DNA of 64,000 bases from Megaleporinus macrocephalus (lineage: Eukaryota > Chordata > Actinopteri > Characiformes > Anostomidae): assembly GCA_021613375.1 (NCBI GenBank), contig CM038722.1, forward strand, positions 25,516,941 to 25,580,940, given 5' to 3'. Of this stretch, positions 11,148-23,600 are shown one piece after another (the first letter of the stretch is position 1; each line of letters starts with the position of its first letter). The notes below the pieces were generated by a model. The model ran no database searches and had not been told where the DNA came from. It saw nothing but the letters and a program-made list of their open reading frames with translations. Made by a program: the position numbers and the translations under genes.

Positions 11148-12431
11148 TATATATTATATATATATGTATGTGTGTGTGTTAAGAATATAGAGGCTATGAC
11201 GGTTCCCCACTGGTTAAACTTATATACAACTTACAATGAGAGCTCAAGTGCAGCTTCCACATGTCAGGGTTGATTGTGATACAGTGTTAACTAAAATTAT
11301 TAGCTAAAACAGAATGGATTTCCTGGATTACATTTAGAAATACATGGTAAATACTAGTGACTGAGAACTACTTTGTATATATAATGTGGTATTACATAAA
11401 AAGATTTTAGGCTATTAAAGTCTGCAGAATAGATCAAACACCCTTTGCACCTCAGGACATGGATAAGGTTGAACTTTAACCAAAGACGAACCTCTGCCCT
11501 ACACCAAGACAATCCTCTTCCAGTATCTTCTAGTATTGCTTACAGACTGAGAGAAGAGAGAGAATAGTGTAATATGTGTGTGTGTGTGCTGGTCATCATT
11601 GTTCTCTGGTTATGGCCCCATCATGTTGGAGGCAAAGGAAGGGGCACAGGCCCAGTGGAGCGATGCTGCTGGAATTGCAAAGCAGATAGATGGGCTTTTG
11701 TATAATCAAGGCTGGGAATGACTATTGATTCACACTGGAGCATTCTGGAGAAGAAGCAGAAGCTTAATTGTATACTGCTGCTGTATATTTACATGAGCAA
11801 GAGTGAATGGTCTGGAACATGTTAGAGTGAAGTTTTATTCTGCTCAACACTTACGCACACACATACATACAAACACGCACTCGCGGCTGAAAGGGCACTA
11901 ACGTAACGAAGAGAAGTTCATCGGCTTGTAGAAAGTTTTTTTGTGCTGTGTGTTTTTTAAAGAAACGTACACCAAACGTTGAAGAAGAACCTTTTAATGA
12001 TGCCACAAGAAATTTAGGCAGTCAAATGCTTCTACTGTATGTGTAGAATGATTCTAATATACTCATCTTCTACGTTTCAAAAGTTTCCAGTATAAGTAAG
12101 ACACCATGAAGCTGCACATAAAGGACCTTGAATATTAGAGCTTTGAAACTTGGTCAGTTTTGAGGGGTAAAAGAAAAACAACAACTCTATGATAGTGCTA
12201 ATTTCTGCTAGCCCCCCTATGGGGTGTATATGAGCACTAAGCTAACAGCACTGGAACATATTTTAATAATACCCAGACATTTGGAGCTTGTAAAAGACAT
12301 TCCATCTTTAATTTGAAGCTTATAACAGACCTTTCTACATCTTATGAACACAGCAGCTACCATTTACAATCTGTGAATGTAAACGATCACTTCATGATGA
12401 ATGGACCAATAGAAATGCTCCAAAATAACTG
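10593..12431. other. Non-coding; GC-rich repeat-like patch and AT microsatellite
   Basis: 10680-11010 is a GC-richer patch with GCTAGC-type palindromes and CCCCGCCC blocks reminiscent of dispersed fish repeats, but no ends are visible. 11089-11170 is an (AT)n microsatellite. 12240-12430 resembles a dispersed repeat: the block GACCAATAGAAATGCTCCAA also occurs near 23717. No exon is supported. Confidence 0.4.
11089..11170. repeat. (AT)n microsatellite
   Basis: AT dinucleotide run with TATATTAT interruptions at its right side, grading into GTATGTGTGTG. Confidence 0.95.
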
Positions 12432-12439
12432 CTCTGTTT

Positions 12440-13252
12440 CAGGGCCGGAGAGGACCCCTTTTTAGCCCGGGAGTTTCATGCCCAAATCCGGCCCACTTTT
12501 TCCATGGAGGAGGAATTTGAATAAATGAAACAGCAGCTAGCTGCTATAATGCCTTTTTATTGGGTATAAGTTCAGTTATATGTTGGTAAGTTAACAGAAA
12601 GCACTTCACTTAAACATATTTAATTAAATCAGTTAAAAGATTTAAAAGGTAAAAAATGTAATAAAGAAAACGTGACAGGAACAATAAATTGAAGTTGAAA
12701 TAATTTGAAATTAAAATTACATTTTTTCTTTCCAACAGAGAGGTGCTCTATTGTTAGATTTACACTAAACTCTAAAAGAACTTCATAACACGTATGTTTA
12801 GTAGCTACTTACAGCATCAAAAGCCTCCTAAGCAGTGCACTATTTTCTCAACTTTATTAATAACATTGTGTTTTTTAAGCTGTCCTTTTCGGCTTCACCT
12901 CCTCTTTCTGCCGTTCATCACCACCGACTGACGGTTCACTCTATTTTGTTGCTATATGTAATTTTACCGCTCCAGAAAAGACAACTCGTGGGCGCAACCA
13001 ACTTAAACATTTAAGAGGGGGGAATTTCCTCAGATGGTAGAACCCACTTAATCTACTGCGATGTAGGGGCTGTGCTGTCAGATGAATAGAGAATGAATAC
13101 GTAGATGAATGGAAATGAATGCAAGAAGATTAGATAAGTGACAGATAAGTGTAAAAATTATTTTTCCCTCCCAACCGGCCCAAACTTAAGATTGACATGA
13201 GCCGGCCCATCGGGAATCCTCCGGAATCTCCCGATTAGCCACTCCGGGCCTG
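12440..13252. mobile_element. hAT-family non-autonomous transposon with 8-bp target duplication
   Basis: The left end CAGGGCCGGAGAGG and the reverse-complemented right end CAGGCCCGGAGTGG form a 14-bp inverted pair with two mismatches. The element is flanked by a perfect 8-bp direct repeat CTCTGTTT (12432-12439 and 13253-13260). CAGGG-type ends and 8-bp target duplications are hallmarks of hAT transposons. The 813-bp interior carries no transposase frame. It lies in or beside a dispersed repeat whose motif recurs near 23717. Confidence 0.88.
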
Positions 13253-13260
13253 CTCTGTTT

Positions 13261-15189
13261 ACATGCAAAGATTTTCACAAATCTGAGTGGATTCAGTCAG
13301 GTTCTAGATTAAACTGAGGTGTTTTTATTATCTACCTAATAACCTGAAGAACATTTCCATTTACAATCATGTTACAAGTAATCAGATCCAAAATGACCCA
13401 CCTAGGTATGAAGTACCACTTAGTGTGGATGCTACCATGATACCAAGCACTGCTTATTGGGTCCAGTCAAGGTGAGAGGAGCAGCAGTGTGTTAGCTGAC
13501 TTGTGCTGTTGGTGCACTTGTGTTTTTAATTGCTTGAAAATGATGGCAGACTTAGTAATTACTTATTGTAGCTGGGTTGAGATGAAGACTTTTACCATAT
13601 TGGATCTTAGCTTTGTAATACACTGATCTGAGAAACTGCCATCCATTTTTAATCTGCTCTATAGTTGTACTAACTATAGTTGTACTAACCCACTGTCATT
13701 CATTTGCTCATGTGCTGTATTTGTCTGAAGAGTTACTGTAAAACGTATGCCCATCCGTCATGCTAACTATTTAAAAGTCTTTTCAAGTTTAAATTATATA
13801 CTTTATCTCCTTTTTCAGATCAGTTCCTAGCTCCTACCATGATAAACACAAATGCACATGTGCCTAAACTTTACGATTAGGAATATAATTAAATATAGGC
13901 GTTTACATGACTGTAAATCTTCCATTGAACTGATTGTTTACAGGTGTACTCTTTGTTTTCAATGGGATTATACTATTCTATACTATTACTATACTATGTT
14001 CTGACTGAGGTACATACATAGACGCATTCTATTCCAGTTAAGTTATTAGAAGGATACAGATTATTATGCTGCATGTAAAGGAGATTGTGACTTTCAGAGA
14101 AGAGAAAAGGGCTGTCATTGTTTTCCGTTGCTAACAACTGACTGAAAATTGTTCAGGCTACTAAGTGCAGATAGATTTGTCCCATCTAAAAATTAAACCA
14201 CAGAAAAGAAGAAACTGTTTAAAATACTTCTATTTTAAAAGCCTGTTTTGGCAGCCTTTGCAATTCACACACTGTGTTTGTTGTTAGCAACTGGATCTGG
14301 TTGTTAGGTGGTCTTTAACAGTCAGCAGCTTCACTGAGCCGAGCTCTCGCCTCGTTGTTGTGTCGGGTAGCTTGCACCAGCTTTAAAAGCGAGGTCAGTG
14401 ATGAAAGAAATGAATAGCAACGATGGCTATATATACTGCAATGAACACGGCTTTAGTATAATGTGTTGTATGGGTTATGGTTTATATTAACTTTAGTCAC
14501 TCTGATACGTAAAGTTACATTACTCTCTGGTCACGTCCTGAACTGCAGACTGCTATGGCTGTGAATGACAAGAAAAGCATAGACCATGGGTATAAATGCC
14601 TAAAGCTAAACTCCTGGCATACAGACTTTTTAAGGTTATATATGTATGTAATCCAGACATTACATGTATAGTTTAAACGTTTACTAACAGCAGTACCATG
14701 TAATGTGGATTATCTAGTTTAGTTTATAAAGTGATCTTTAATTGGATTTATCTAATAATAAACAGAAGTACAGATAATGTTGTGTTTTGTTTATTTATCT
14801 GTAATTTACTGTAATTCCACAAATGTAGTTCTACATCACTATACATACAGTGATTTACTACCTTACCTACAGTGGAATCAGCTTATAGCTAACATTCATA
14901 TTAGCAAATGCATCCCTCCCAATGTCAAACCCGCTCCTATGCCCTTGACTCAGTGAATTCCAGAAGGCCTAGATTGATGTTTTTTTCTCACAAAACTAGT
15001 TCTACCTATTAGAGATCAATACGTGATTGGTTGATTGGTTGGTCCACTCAAAAGTCAGCTTTTGAAGTTCTTCTTCTCTAAAGACCTTAAAGTCCCTGAG
15101 GCTTCAGAACTGCTCACATGACCCAGAACCTGTAGAGAATGAAGTTATATGTTCAGAATTCATAACTCATTTCACAGCAGACCATGTAA
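13261..15189. other. Non-coding, nothing recognised
   Basis: AT-rich sequence. A 17-bp unit (CTATAGTTGTACTAAC) is directly repeated at about 13660-13690. No exon, RNA gene or transposon end can be supported. Confidence 0.45.
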
Positions 15190-15312
15190 CAAGAATGAAT
15201 GCAAGTAGGTAATTGTGGTATATTATGAATAATTTTATTGACCTATTGTCCACAGAATTTATGAAATACTGACTAAAGCATCTTAAAATACCTTTGTGGT
15301 GAATAGATTTCA
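15190..15312. repeat. Diverged partial copy of the 16217-16740 repeat
   Basis: The block around AAAGCATCTTAAAATACCTT with flanking ATACTGA and GAATAGATT matches 16685-16735 (AAAGCATCTTAAAATACTTT, ATACTGA, GAACAGATT) with scattered differences. It is a solitary fragment without a visible end. Confidence 0.6.
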
Positions 15313-15423
15313 GTCTACATTGTATGAGTTTTTATTAAAAACATAAACGAATACAGTTAATATGCCTCCAAACTTGTGAATGTTAGAATGATACAAGCTG
15401 ACATTAATATAACCTCACACAAT

Positions 15424-15425
<2 letters not shown>

Positions 15426-15469
<44 letters not shown>
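15426..15469. repeat. (AC)22 microsatellite
   Basis: Uninterrupted AC dinucleotide run of about 44 bp immediately left of a complex unique block. Confidence 0.97.
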
Positions 15470-15473
<4 letters not shown>

Positions 15474-15770
15474 TGACTGCGGGACCTGAACGAGGTCCAG
15501 CACAAATCGCCTGCAACGAAAAACAACAGTGGATTGCGAGAAAGCAATTAGCATGCTCATTAGCGGGGAGAGGTGTGTGAGTGCAGCGGCTGCTCTACCT
15601 GCCAACACTACAGCGCAACGCTCTCACACAGGAAAACACACTGCACTCCCGTGTGTGCGTGTGTGTTCAGCATACACTGGAGGCCCGTCTCAAGGCCTGA
15701 GGGACGGAGTAGTGTGGAGAAATTGATTCAGGGTTTAGGGAGGAAAAGAATAAAACAGAGACTAGCGCTG
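15470..15770. promoter_or_regulatory. Candidate conserved non-coding element
   Basis: GC-balanced, non-repetitive sequence with AGCAATTAGCATGCTCATTAGC, here split as AGCAATTAGC and CTCATTAGC, two closely spaced homeodomain-like ATTAGC sites. Overlapping open frames of 65-69 residues exist on the plus strand but lack splice context. Enhancer identity is inferred from composition only. Confidence 0.3.
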
Positions 15771-16216
15771 GACCGTATATAATCTGCATTGTTATTTTGG
15801 TGTTAATATTGTACACCTGTCTACCAACAGAGCTAAACTTCAAAAGCTAGAAGCACCTATGTGGTCAAAAACTGAACCCTATTTAAGAGCTAGAGCTGGG
15901 GCGCCAAGCATTGTGTTAGGGAACCCGTTTATGGTTCTTCGGCCCACCAGCTTCATTTACAGTCTCTAAATTAGAGTCTGTTGTTGGTCGTAGTTGATCA
16001 GACTCATGTAATGAGCTCAGAAGTTTGGAGTAACCTTTGTAAAAGCAGAGGTACGAATAGGCTCATTTATTGAATTACCTTCTGATCTTCTCTTCGGTCC
16101 TTTTACTTTAGGAATGGCAGCGGATACAGCTTTGTTTTTCAAAAAGTAGCCAAAGGGGTCTCGGTTAACTACGGGAGAGCCAGATATCGTGGTTCCAGTG
16201 GGAGGGAACAAGAATT

Positions 16217-16740
16217 AGGGATGCACTGATACCACTTTTTCCTTACCTATAACGATACCAGCTTTTTAGCTATCTGCCGATACCGATACCAACTCTGACT
16301 TAAATGCTCAATATATGGCTATAAATCACGATATTTATAGTTTTCCACTTTTTAAATGTTGTATTTAGTGCTAGCTAGCTTCTTTGTGCTTGTTAGAATG
16401 AAGTCGCTGTGTTCGTTGACGTGGTTTCGCTTTAAATGCTTAATTTAATGTGACTTATTGAAGTCTTTGCCTATCGTGCCACCCCTCAAAATGCTGGCGC
16501 TACAAATTTTGCAGCGGGCATTTTTGCTGCTGCCCATCTCAACCGAGAAATACTCCCACACCATGGACATGCTGTTGGCTTCAGTCAAGCGCTATTTAGT
16601 GGTGCGAGAATGAATGCAAATAAATAATGGCTGTTCATTCTGCATCATTTTATTTATCTATTTTTCAGTATTTCAATTCTTTAAATACTGAATAAAGCAT
16701 CTTAAAATACTTTTTTGGGGAACAGATTGAGAAAATAAGG
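16217..16740. mobile_element. hAT-like fragment with TAGGGATGCA end
   Basis: It starts TAGGGATGCACTGATACCAC and runs through repeated CCGATACC motifs, as in fish non-autonomous hAT-like families whose termini read TAGGGATGCACCGAT. The matching right terminus (…TGCATCCCTA) is not found nearby, so the copy is probably truncated. The inner part recurs at 15190-15312. Confidence 0.55.
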
Positions 16741-17713
16741 TATATATTCTAAGTATAAGCAGTTATAAATATATACTTACCAGTAATATGCACGAACTGC
16801 CAAATGACGTCATTACATTGTCATCAGTGATGCTCAGTTCTTTGTCAACTTGTGTCCTCCTAGCAGTGGTGTAGCCCAGGCTGATTGGGAGCGGGGCAAG
16901 GAGTTTAAAGGGGGGTAGACATGGCAGGCAGGGGGAACTGTTCCCTGAACTGCATGACTTGTAAATCGTTGTTGTGTCTAATTAGCCTCAGGGTACAAAT
17001 TAGGAGACTTTTCTTTATGGGACTGATGCTGCAGGGCCAAAATGAGTTGACTACAGTCCAAATGTCTGAAAAGTGTTTTTTTTTTTTTTAATCAATAAAT
17101 TTTTTTTCCCTTTTGTACAGTTTTTTCTTTTCCTTTTTTCATGGGATCAGCAATAAATAAAAACACTGGGCTGAAACTGACTTCGATGTGTGGAGCAGTT
17201 CTTACATGGAGAACCCAGGTCCTCACACCTTGCTCTTAGCTACACCTAATACCCCTTCCACAATGCAACCTAAAGACACTCGACTAGCCACGGGCTGTAA
17301 GTAATGCTTCCTCTGACAAGTGAATGAAAAAAAAAAAACAACAAATCTCCCAAATGAGACCTGCAGTCAGAACAGATTAACAAATTAGCCACAATTATTC
17401 TTCTAATAGACGTGAAAAGGTGCCACAGAAGAATGCATAATTCAGTCAGGCGTTCGCTTATTCATTTATTCATCATCTAAGCCATTTATCCTCCTGGGTT
17501 GTAGGGAGTCCCAGGGGGACCATGGCCAGACACACAATTCTGATCATATAGAGGATGGTCCTGTTTTATTTTGGAGATTTTGGCTAAATATATATGGAAG
17601 ACCACTGTCACCTCAACATCAAAACTAGAAACAGCTCTATAGTAAGTTGAACTTTAATACAAGATCCAATTCAAAAACTTTAGTCTGCCAGTCTGATTGG
17701 TTTAAATAAAAAT
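16741..17713. other. Non-coding, homopolymer tracts only
   Basis: Contains an oligo-T tract at about 17075-17090, an oligo-A tract at about 17327-17338 and pyrimidine-rich DNA around 17100-17140. 17455-17560 has a dispersed-repeat-like TTATTCATTTATTCATCATC motif. No gene is supported. Confidence 0.4.
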
Positions 17714-18205
17714 AGCTAGGGATGCATCAATATCGATACTGGTCTCAGTAATTGGACCTACACCTATTCCAACATACCGATACCCATATGATATGAAGCT
17801 AAGTGCTCGCTGCCACACTAATGAACCATTGACCCAAGCTGGTAGGAAGAAGGGTCTGCTCACACAGACAGCAGCTGACACTGTGGCAGTAAGACAGAAA
17901 GGTCGCTGTAGACGTTATACCTTTGGTATATTCCTACCAGGAATACACTGTATGATTCTGGCCCTGTTATAAACACACACACACAGTCACAATTGCAATT
18001 GTGTCCTACAGATGGAGAAACAAAGGCAATAAGACTTTACTCTGAATATATATTAAATAATGATGTATAAACATTAATGCAGTGATTTCTTGAAAACAAG
18101 TAAAACAAGCTGTAGAGAACTTTCTTCTACTATTTACATGCATAGTTTGGGTAGCCAACCTGCTCAGTACTCGGCGTGCAGCATGTGGTTTTGAATGAAG
18201 CAACT
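17714..18205. mobile_element. hAT-like fragment, partner of the 20600-21433 copy
   Basis: It begins TAGGGATGCATCAATATCGA. The segment CCAACATACCGATACCCA at about 17769 corresponds to CCAACATACCGAAACCCA at about 20695, and CTCAGTACTCGGCGTGCAGC at 18161 corresponds to CTCAGTACTCGGTGTGCAGC at 21133. Both regions are therefore pieces of the same non-autonomous family, with different internal deletions. Confidence 0.55.
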
Positions 18206-18233
18206 TGATGCATAATAATAATAATTATAACAA

Positions 18234-18234
<1 letters not shown>

Positions 18235-18283
<49 letters not shown>
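18235..18283. repeat. (ATT)n microsatellite
   Basis: About 16 uninterrupted ATT trinucleotides, preceded by a short ATA/ATT imperfect stretch. Confidence 0.97.
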
Positions 18284-18284
<1 letters not shown>

Positions 18285-18342
18285 GACATGATGTTTATAA
18301 AAGCCTTTTCAGAATTCTGAAGATATCTACCATTAAAGTTAG

Positions 18343-18727
18343 TAGGGGTGTAAGAAAATATCGAAAGTATCGAATATCGGGATATTATGTTTGGTGATAC
18401 TGTAACGATTCTCAAAAACACAGTATCAATACACAGATTCCTGGCAGACAGTGAATCGTTTTGTGTTGTGTTTAAACCTCTGACCACTAGATGGCAGTGT
18501 TGTGATCCATTTTCAGATCCCCTTCAACATTAACAAGCAGCACAAGAGCGCAGCGCTATTGTAAGCATTGACAAACCAGTTCATACAGTGGTGTGTTTTA
18601 ATAGAAGTATTTGAATTTTGCAATATATATCTTTGCTTGCAGCATCGCAATATATCACGATATATTGAATCATAACTGTATCATGATACGTATCGTATCA
18701 TCAAGTTTCTGCCAATACACAGCCCTA
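18343..18727. mobile_element. hAT-like MITE with near-perfect 8-bp target duplication
   Basis: Termini are TAGGGGTGTAAGAA and, reverse-complemented, TAGGGCTGTGTATT. The flanks are AAAGTTAG (18335-18342) and ACAGTTAG (18728-18735), an 8-bp duplication with one mismatch. The interior is full of ATCGATAC-like palindromic motifs typical of this fish family. It has no coding capacity. Confidence 0.75.
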
Positions 18728-18735
18728 ACAGTTAG

Positions 18736-20599
18736 ACTACACAAACAAACAAAAACACACTGTAGTAGATGGACAAACAAACATTAGGCAAGACCCAGTG
18801 GAGACTGAGTTTGAGGAAGGTTGTAGCTAAAAGAAAATGCCTATGTTTTAGAATTGAATCTGGAGAGGCAATCTGACTTATGGAGGAAAAGAGTACCAAA
18901 TGACTATTTTGACAACTATTTTGAATTTGTTCGGTGAAACACCCACATTTACACACACTTGTGAACGCACACAAGGGGGCATTTGAGCAAACTTACCTGG
19001 AGGGTTGGGCAGCATCCGCCCTGTTGGTCCAGGGGATTAAACTGGCCACCTTCCAGTCACAGACCACAACCCTAACATACAGACCACAATGGCCTCACTA
19101 TGGAAAAAGCTTAAAGCTTTGGTGGTTAGATGGGGGAATGGTGAATAGCCCAGCTGAAGAAGATCTGAGTGGGTTTGTAGAGATGGAGAAGACCAGACAG
19201 ATAAGAACAAGGAGTGGGCACTCTTTCGGATAAACAATGATCAAACAAACACATGCATGAGGAGTTGTTGATGCCTCATTGGTCTACTAATCAGTTTCTT
19301 TGTTGGTCTGGCCCACTTGGCATTGCACCAAGTGTAATGTGCCCCCACTGAACTAGAGGATCGCTAAAGCAAACTACGCATCAACAGATGGGCTACAGTC
19401 CCTAGAACTGTACAGCACATTAGCAAGGTCAACTAACGCTTCTGGAGTGCCGAATGGACTTTACGGAATCTAAAAGGGAACCGCATCGCATGCTATTACT
19501 TTCCTTAATAAGACTTTTTCCAATTACTAGAGTACGTGTACTGATGTGATGATGTTGTCGCTGACCAGACTCGTTGTTTGATGATGTTTAATGATGTGTA
19601 ACAGCATCTGCTCAGCTCTAGCGGGTGGGATATTCACGCGGCGCCTCTTTCCGGATTGTTTACGATTGAGTCATTGCTGAGCTATCTGAATGGTTTCACG
19701 TCTCTGCTCCCTGTGGCGGTAACTTAAGCAAGTGTGGGTTTTTTTCCCCACATAAAGAGAGAAAAGAGATGCAGTAGGTGTAAAACTTCTCCTGCTGACC
19801 CAAAAGACTGAAGCCACTCACACTTAGAGGTGGTAACCGGAAAAAAGTGAATTTTTATAAAGAACAGTGGAGCAAAAGAGAAGGATAGAGAGAACGACAG
19901 AGAGAAAACAATACCAACTGAGATAATAACAGACTCATGGTGAAGAAGTACAACAGGCAGAGAGAGAAAGAGAAGGAGAGAGGGGGAGAGAGAGAAGGTC
20001 AGGCGTATAGTGAATAGAGGTTATTCGCAAAACTGGAAAGAAGTCTAGATAAGAGAATTTCAGTAACATGTTCTATGAAGCCTGTATTTATAAGCCATTG
20101 TAAACATGCTTATGTCTATTTGTAATTTGGTAATGATGCTTCATACATATGAACTCTTCATAATGCTTCAAAAAGCTTTAGAATTAATTCTTTGGTAACT
20201 TATGAACATGTAGTAATGCAAGTGTCACTATACAATTATAATATCTTTTAAATGGATAATGAGTTGTGCATAATTCTAGGTATTAACTATTATAAGAACT
20301 TTATGAAGTCAGTGTAACCAGACTTTTCATTTATTTTTTCCATACATCACAACATTTAACATAATGTCTAGAGCAACCAGTACCTTCAGAAACTGAAAAA
20401 CAAGGAGCTCTAACAGCAGCAATATACAATTTGTTATAGAGCACACTGACTCACAAAGACAATACATGTCACGTTTAATATTCAATATCAATTAATTCAC
20501 TAGAAGTGATGGCTTTTTAAATGTTCATAATATTGTAATGTTAATAAGTGCTAATAAGTTTAGTAAGTGTTTAATATATGTGCAACTCATTATCAGTTT
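18736..20599. other. Non-coding; purine-rich tract
   Basis: Two antiparallel open frames (18934-19233 plus, 19037-19237 minus) overlap and neither has recognisable features. 19860-20000 is a purine-rich GAGA-containing tract. 20080-20300 contains TTCATAATGC/GCTTATAA palindromic motifs of a fish dispersed repeat that recurs at 21470-21590 and 24095-24230. Confidence 0.4.
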
Positions 20600-21433
20600 A
20601 AAGACACTGGCATCAAGGTGACATCTATGATACAAGAAGGCATCAATACCAGTTCATTAAGTCCTACTTATACTCATGAAAACACATCGATACCAACATA
20701 CCGAAACCCACCTGATGTAAGCCGTGTGGGCTTTCTACAAACATGCATGAACACAATCACAACCTCTTCCTCAACACACATGGAGACTCTCCCACTTCTT
20801 CAATACAGGTAGAAACAAGGCTTCCTACTAAAGTCCGTCTGAGCCAACTTCATTCAGTTAAACTGAATGTAATACAAATAATAAATGTACTGTAGCATAA
20901 GGAGTTTCCTTTATAACTCTATAGATTTGCATTATAAATTCCTATAAATTCCAAATTTTACCACTCCACTTTTTCTCCACTCCATTCTTTATCTTTGTCT
21001 CAAAGTTTGTGTCTTCAGAAATCACCACATAAACATTTCTATTTCCTTTTCTCTTACAAAAACTACATAAACATAGCATGGCAACAGCACTGTCCTACTA
21101 TATACATTTCAGTGTACAGTTGAAGCTCAGTTTCTCAGTACTCGGTGTGCAGCGTGCTGTAGCATGGAAGGAGTATGTCTGTACAGTGTACAGAGGTTTG
21201 GTTTTTTTTTTCACTTGAAACATAAACAGCTCTTCTCCACTGCAGAACTACTCAGTCCTAGGTAACTAATGTAGTATAGTTAGCTAATGCACATCTCTTA
21301 AATTAGCTAGATTTTATTGATTGATTTGTTGCACTTAACACTAAAAACAAACTTGGATATTTATAAGTAGGTCATATGTGGAAATGTGTACTCATACTCT
21401 GTCTGAAACAAATGAATATGAATGCATCCCTAA
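20600..21433. mobile_element. hAT-like fragment ending GCATCCCTA
   Basis: The right end …GAATGCATCCCTA is the inverse of TAGGGATGCAT seen at 17714. Internal blocks are shared with 17714-18205. The left terminus is not recognisable, so the boundaries are approximate. Confidence 0.5.
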
Positions 21434-21601
21434 TAAAAGTCCTTAAAGAATGAATTATAGTATATTATTACCGCCTTATGAAGCATTATTAGGGCTTATA
21501 AGTATGCTTACAAAGCACTATTTCCAGTTTATGAAGAGTTATAACTACCTATAAATATAGGCTTCATAAAAAGTGTTATAGATAAATTATACTATATTAG
21601 C

Positions 21602-21670
<69 letters not shown>
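21602..21670. repeat. (CTAT)17 microsatellite
   Basis: Uninterrupted tetranucleotide run, ending in a short ATCTA/AATCTA derivative. A smaller CTAT array lies at 39347-39380. Confidence 0.97.
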
Positions 21671-21699
21671 ATCTAATCTAAACCCTATTGCTGTTCCAA

Positions 21700-22493
21700 T
21701 AGAAACAATTAAGAAACTCGATATTATACAATGACATGTATGCCACACAATGCCTTATGAATGCATTTATAAAGCATTATGAATACAGGATTCACAGGAA
21801 GTGTTATCTAGTTCTTTAAAGAGCCAGCCACTGAAAGGCCATTTAAGAACTCAAAAGCTGTTATGCTCTTGATAAGAGCAGACATAACTCAGTTCACGCC
21901 TTCTGAATGACCATGCCTGCTTTTGAGTGAAAACCTACCCAGTTATAAAGCCAAACTGGAAATGTTAATAGTAATATACCTAAAAGCTGCTTTGTTCCTT
22001 TTTCCACATCAATAAAAACCCTGTTTACAATTTCCTTTACTTCACAAAAAGTAGAGATCTGTGGCTAAAAGCCAAAGAAGTAAATGTTTATGCTGCAATG
22101 GAAGTACAGTACCGTATTAATACAGTAAGTAGTGCTTTTACATACATTAGTGTGTTTATTTAACCCTTTCCAAGCTTCTCCTTGTGGAAACAACCCAGTA
22201 TTATTTACAGTTCTCATCTAATATGTCTGGGGCGTCCAGAAGAAATCTAGAACTACACTTTGTTCTTCAAACTGGAGCTCAAGATATAATCTACTTCTTT
22301 CACAATAAGATATTTATGTTACTTTGTATTGTATTTATGTTTATTTACATCTGTTCTAATAATATCTGGTGTTCTTACTGGTGATAATATACTAAGATAA
22401 AGAGTTTTAAACAATGCGCTTAGGTGCCCAAGACTTCTGAACAGTAGTCCAGAAATGCCAACACTAGTCACTGAGTATGGTCCTTCATCCACT
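21700..22493. repeat. Segmental duplication, copy 1
   Basis: Colinear with 24549-25262 over nearly its whole length. Examples of shared blocks are TACAATGACATGTATGCC, TTATTTACAGTTCTCATCTA and GATAAAGAGTTTTAAACAAT, in the same order and orientation. Copy 1 has extra sequence in the middle (about 21900-22060) that copy 2 lacks. No transposon ends were found, so this looks like a local duplication about 2.8 kb apart. Confidence 0.9.
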
Positions 22494-23279
22494 CTATCTG
22501 TCCTTTTATCTGTCTATCTATACCCCATTGCTTTTCCAGTCTAAAGGTCATTCAACTGTTATATTGTATGAGATTTAGTTTCTGGATTAAGTTGTCTGTC
22601 TAACTGAGAAATCTTGCCTTGTGATGGAGCCCAGGTATCAGTTTCAGGGTCTCTTCTCTTTTTGAATGGAGATGGCCCATTCCCCCCACCTGCAGGCTAC
22701 TCAATCTGACCATAAAAACCCTGCGTTCCTCCCTCCCTCCCTCCCTCTCTTTTTTTTCTTTACGTCCATGAACAAGGCACAAACGTGTGCTCAAGCTGTT
22801 GTGGTCATAGCAGCAGATTGAGGCTTAGCAGTGTGTGATGTGTGAGGGGAGATGAGGACTGGAGCTCAGGGAGGTAGGACCTGAGGCCCAGCCCAGAACC
22901 ATCACCCATATGCGGGAAGCGTCTGTGCTGGCTGAGGCCCAAACCATCCTGGAGCTGGTGGAAGAGCGTGTTGCTGGTGTTTTGGCTCTGTCCTTGTTTA
23001 TGACTGTGGCTGGTGGAGATGTGCTTGCATATAGATTTGTACTGGGTCTGAACTTGTGAACATAAAGGTATTAGATGAGAAGTTTCTTTAAAGAGGAATC
23101 TCTTTTAAGTACTATTTTTTAACAGATGTTTCTTTAAAGAATGATGCAGAGGAGAACTGTTTATACTTTAAACAACCTAATCATTAGGTCATCTTAAATT
23201 TACTGTGCCAGTTAAAAGCTTTTCCTTCAATTGAAGAATCTCTATTTTTAAGAGTGTGCTATTGGGTACTTTATGAGAT
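22494..23279. other. Non-coding; small leucine-rich open frame at 22910-23059
   Basis: Contains a pyrimidine tract with (CTCC)n at 22726-22758. A 49-codon plus-strand frame at 22910-23059 starts MREASVLAEAQTILELVEER. It looks less random than its surroundings but has no clear splice signals and no family I recognise. It could be a chance frame, an exon remnant or part of a regulatory block. Confidence that it is coding is low. Confidence 0.2.
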
Positions 23280-23600
23280 CAACCTACCTCATAAGTCAGC
23301 TATATAAATGGACGATTACAGGCTGAAGCCCATCTGCTGCTGCACAATTTATAAACCTGCCTCTAGCCCATTCATCATCGGTCAGTTTCTGATCACAGGA
23401 GTACTGCTGACAAGGTATTATTTGTAGGGTTGGACCATTCTCAGCACAGCAGGGACACTGACACAGTAGTGTATCAGGTGTTTGTGGGGATCTTACGCAC
23501 CAAGCAGTCAACAGTGGTCCTGTGGTCAGAAGCTGACCATTGATGAAGGGTTAGAAGATAGCTAACTGCAACTCTGCATGGCTTTGGTGATCTTGATCTA
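23280..23600. repeat. Dispersed fish repeat fragment
   Basis: Blocks such as GACACTGACACAGTAGTGT and ACCATTGATGAAGGGTTAGAAG, here shortened to TTGATGAAGGGTTAGAAG, match a repeat I associate with the 4275-5005 family (antisense and sense parts mixed). No termini were found. Confidence 0.5.
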
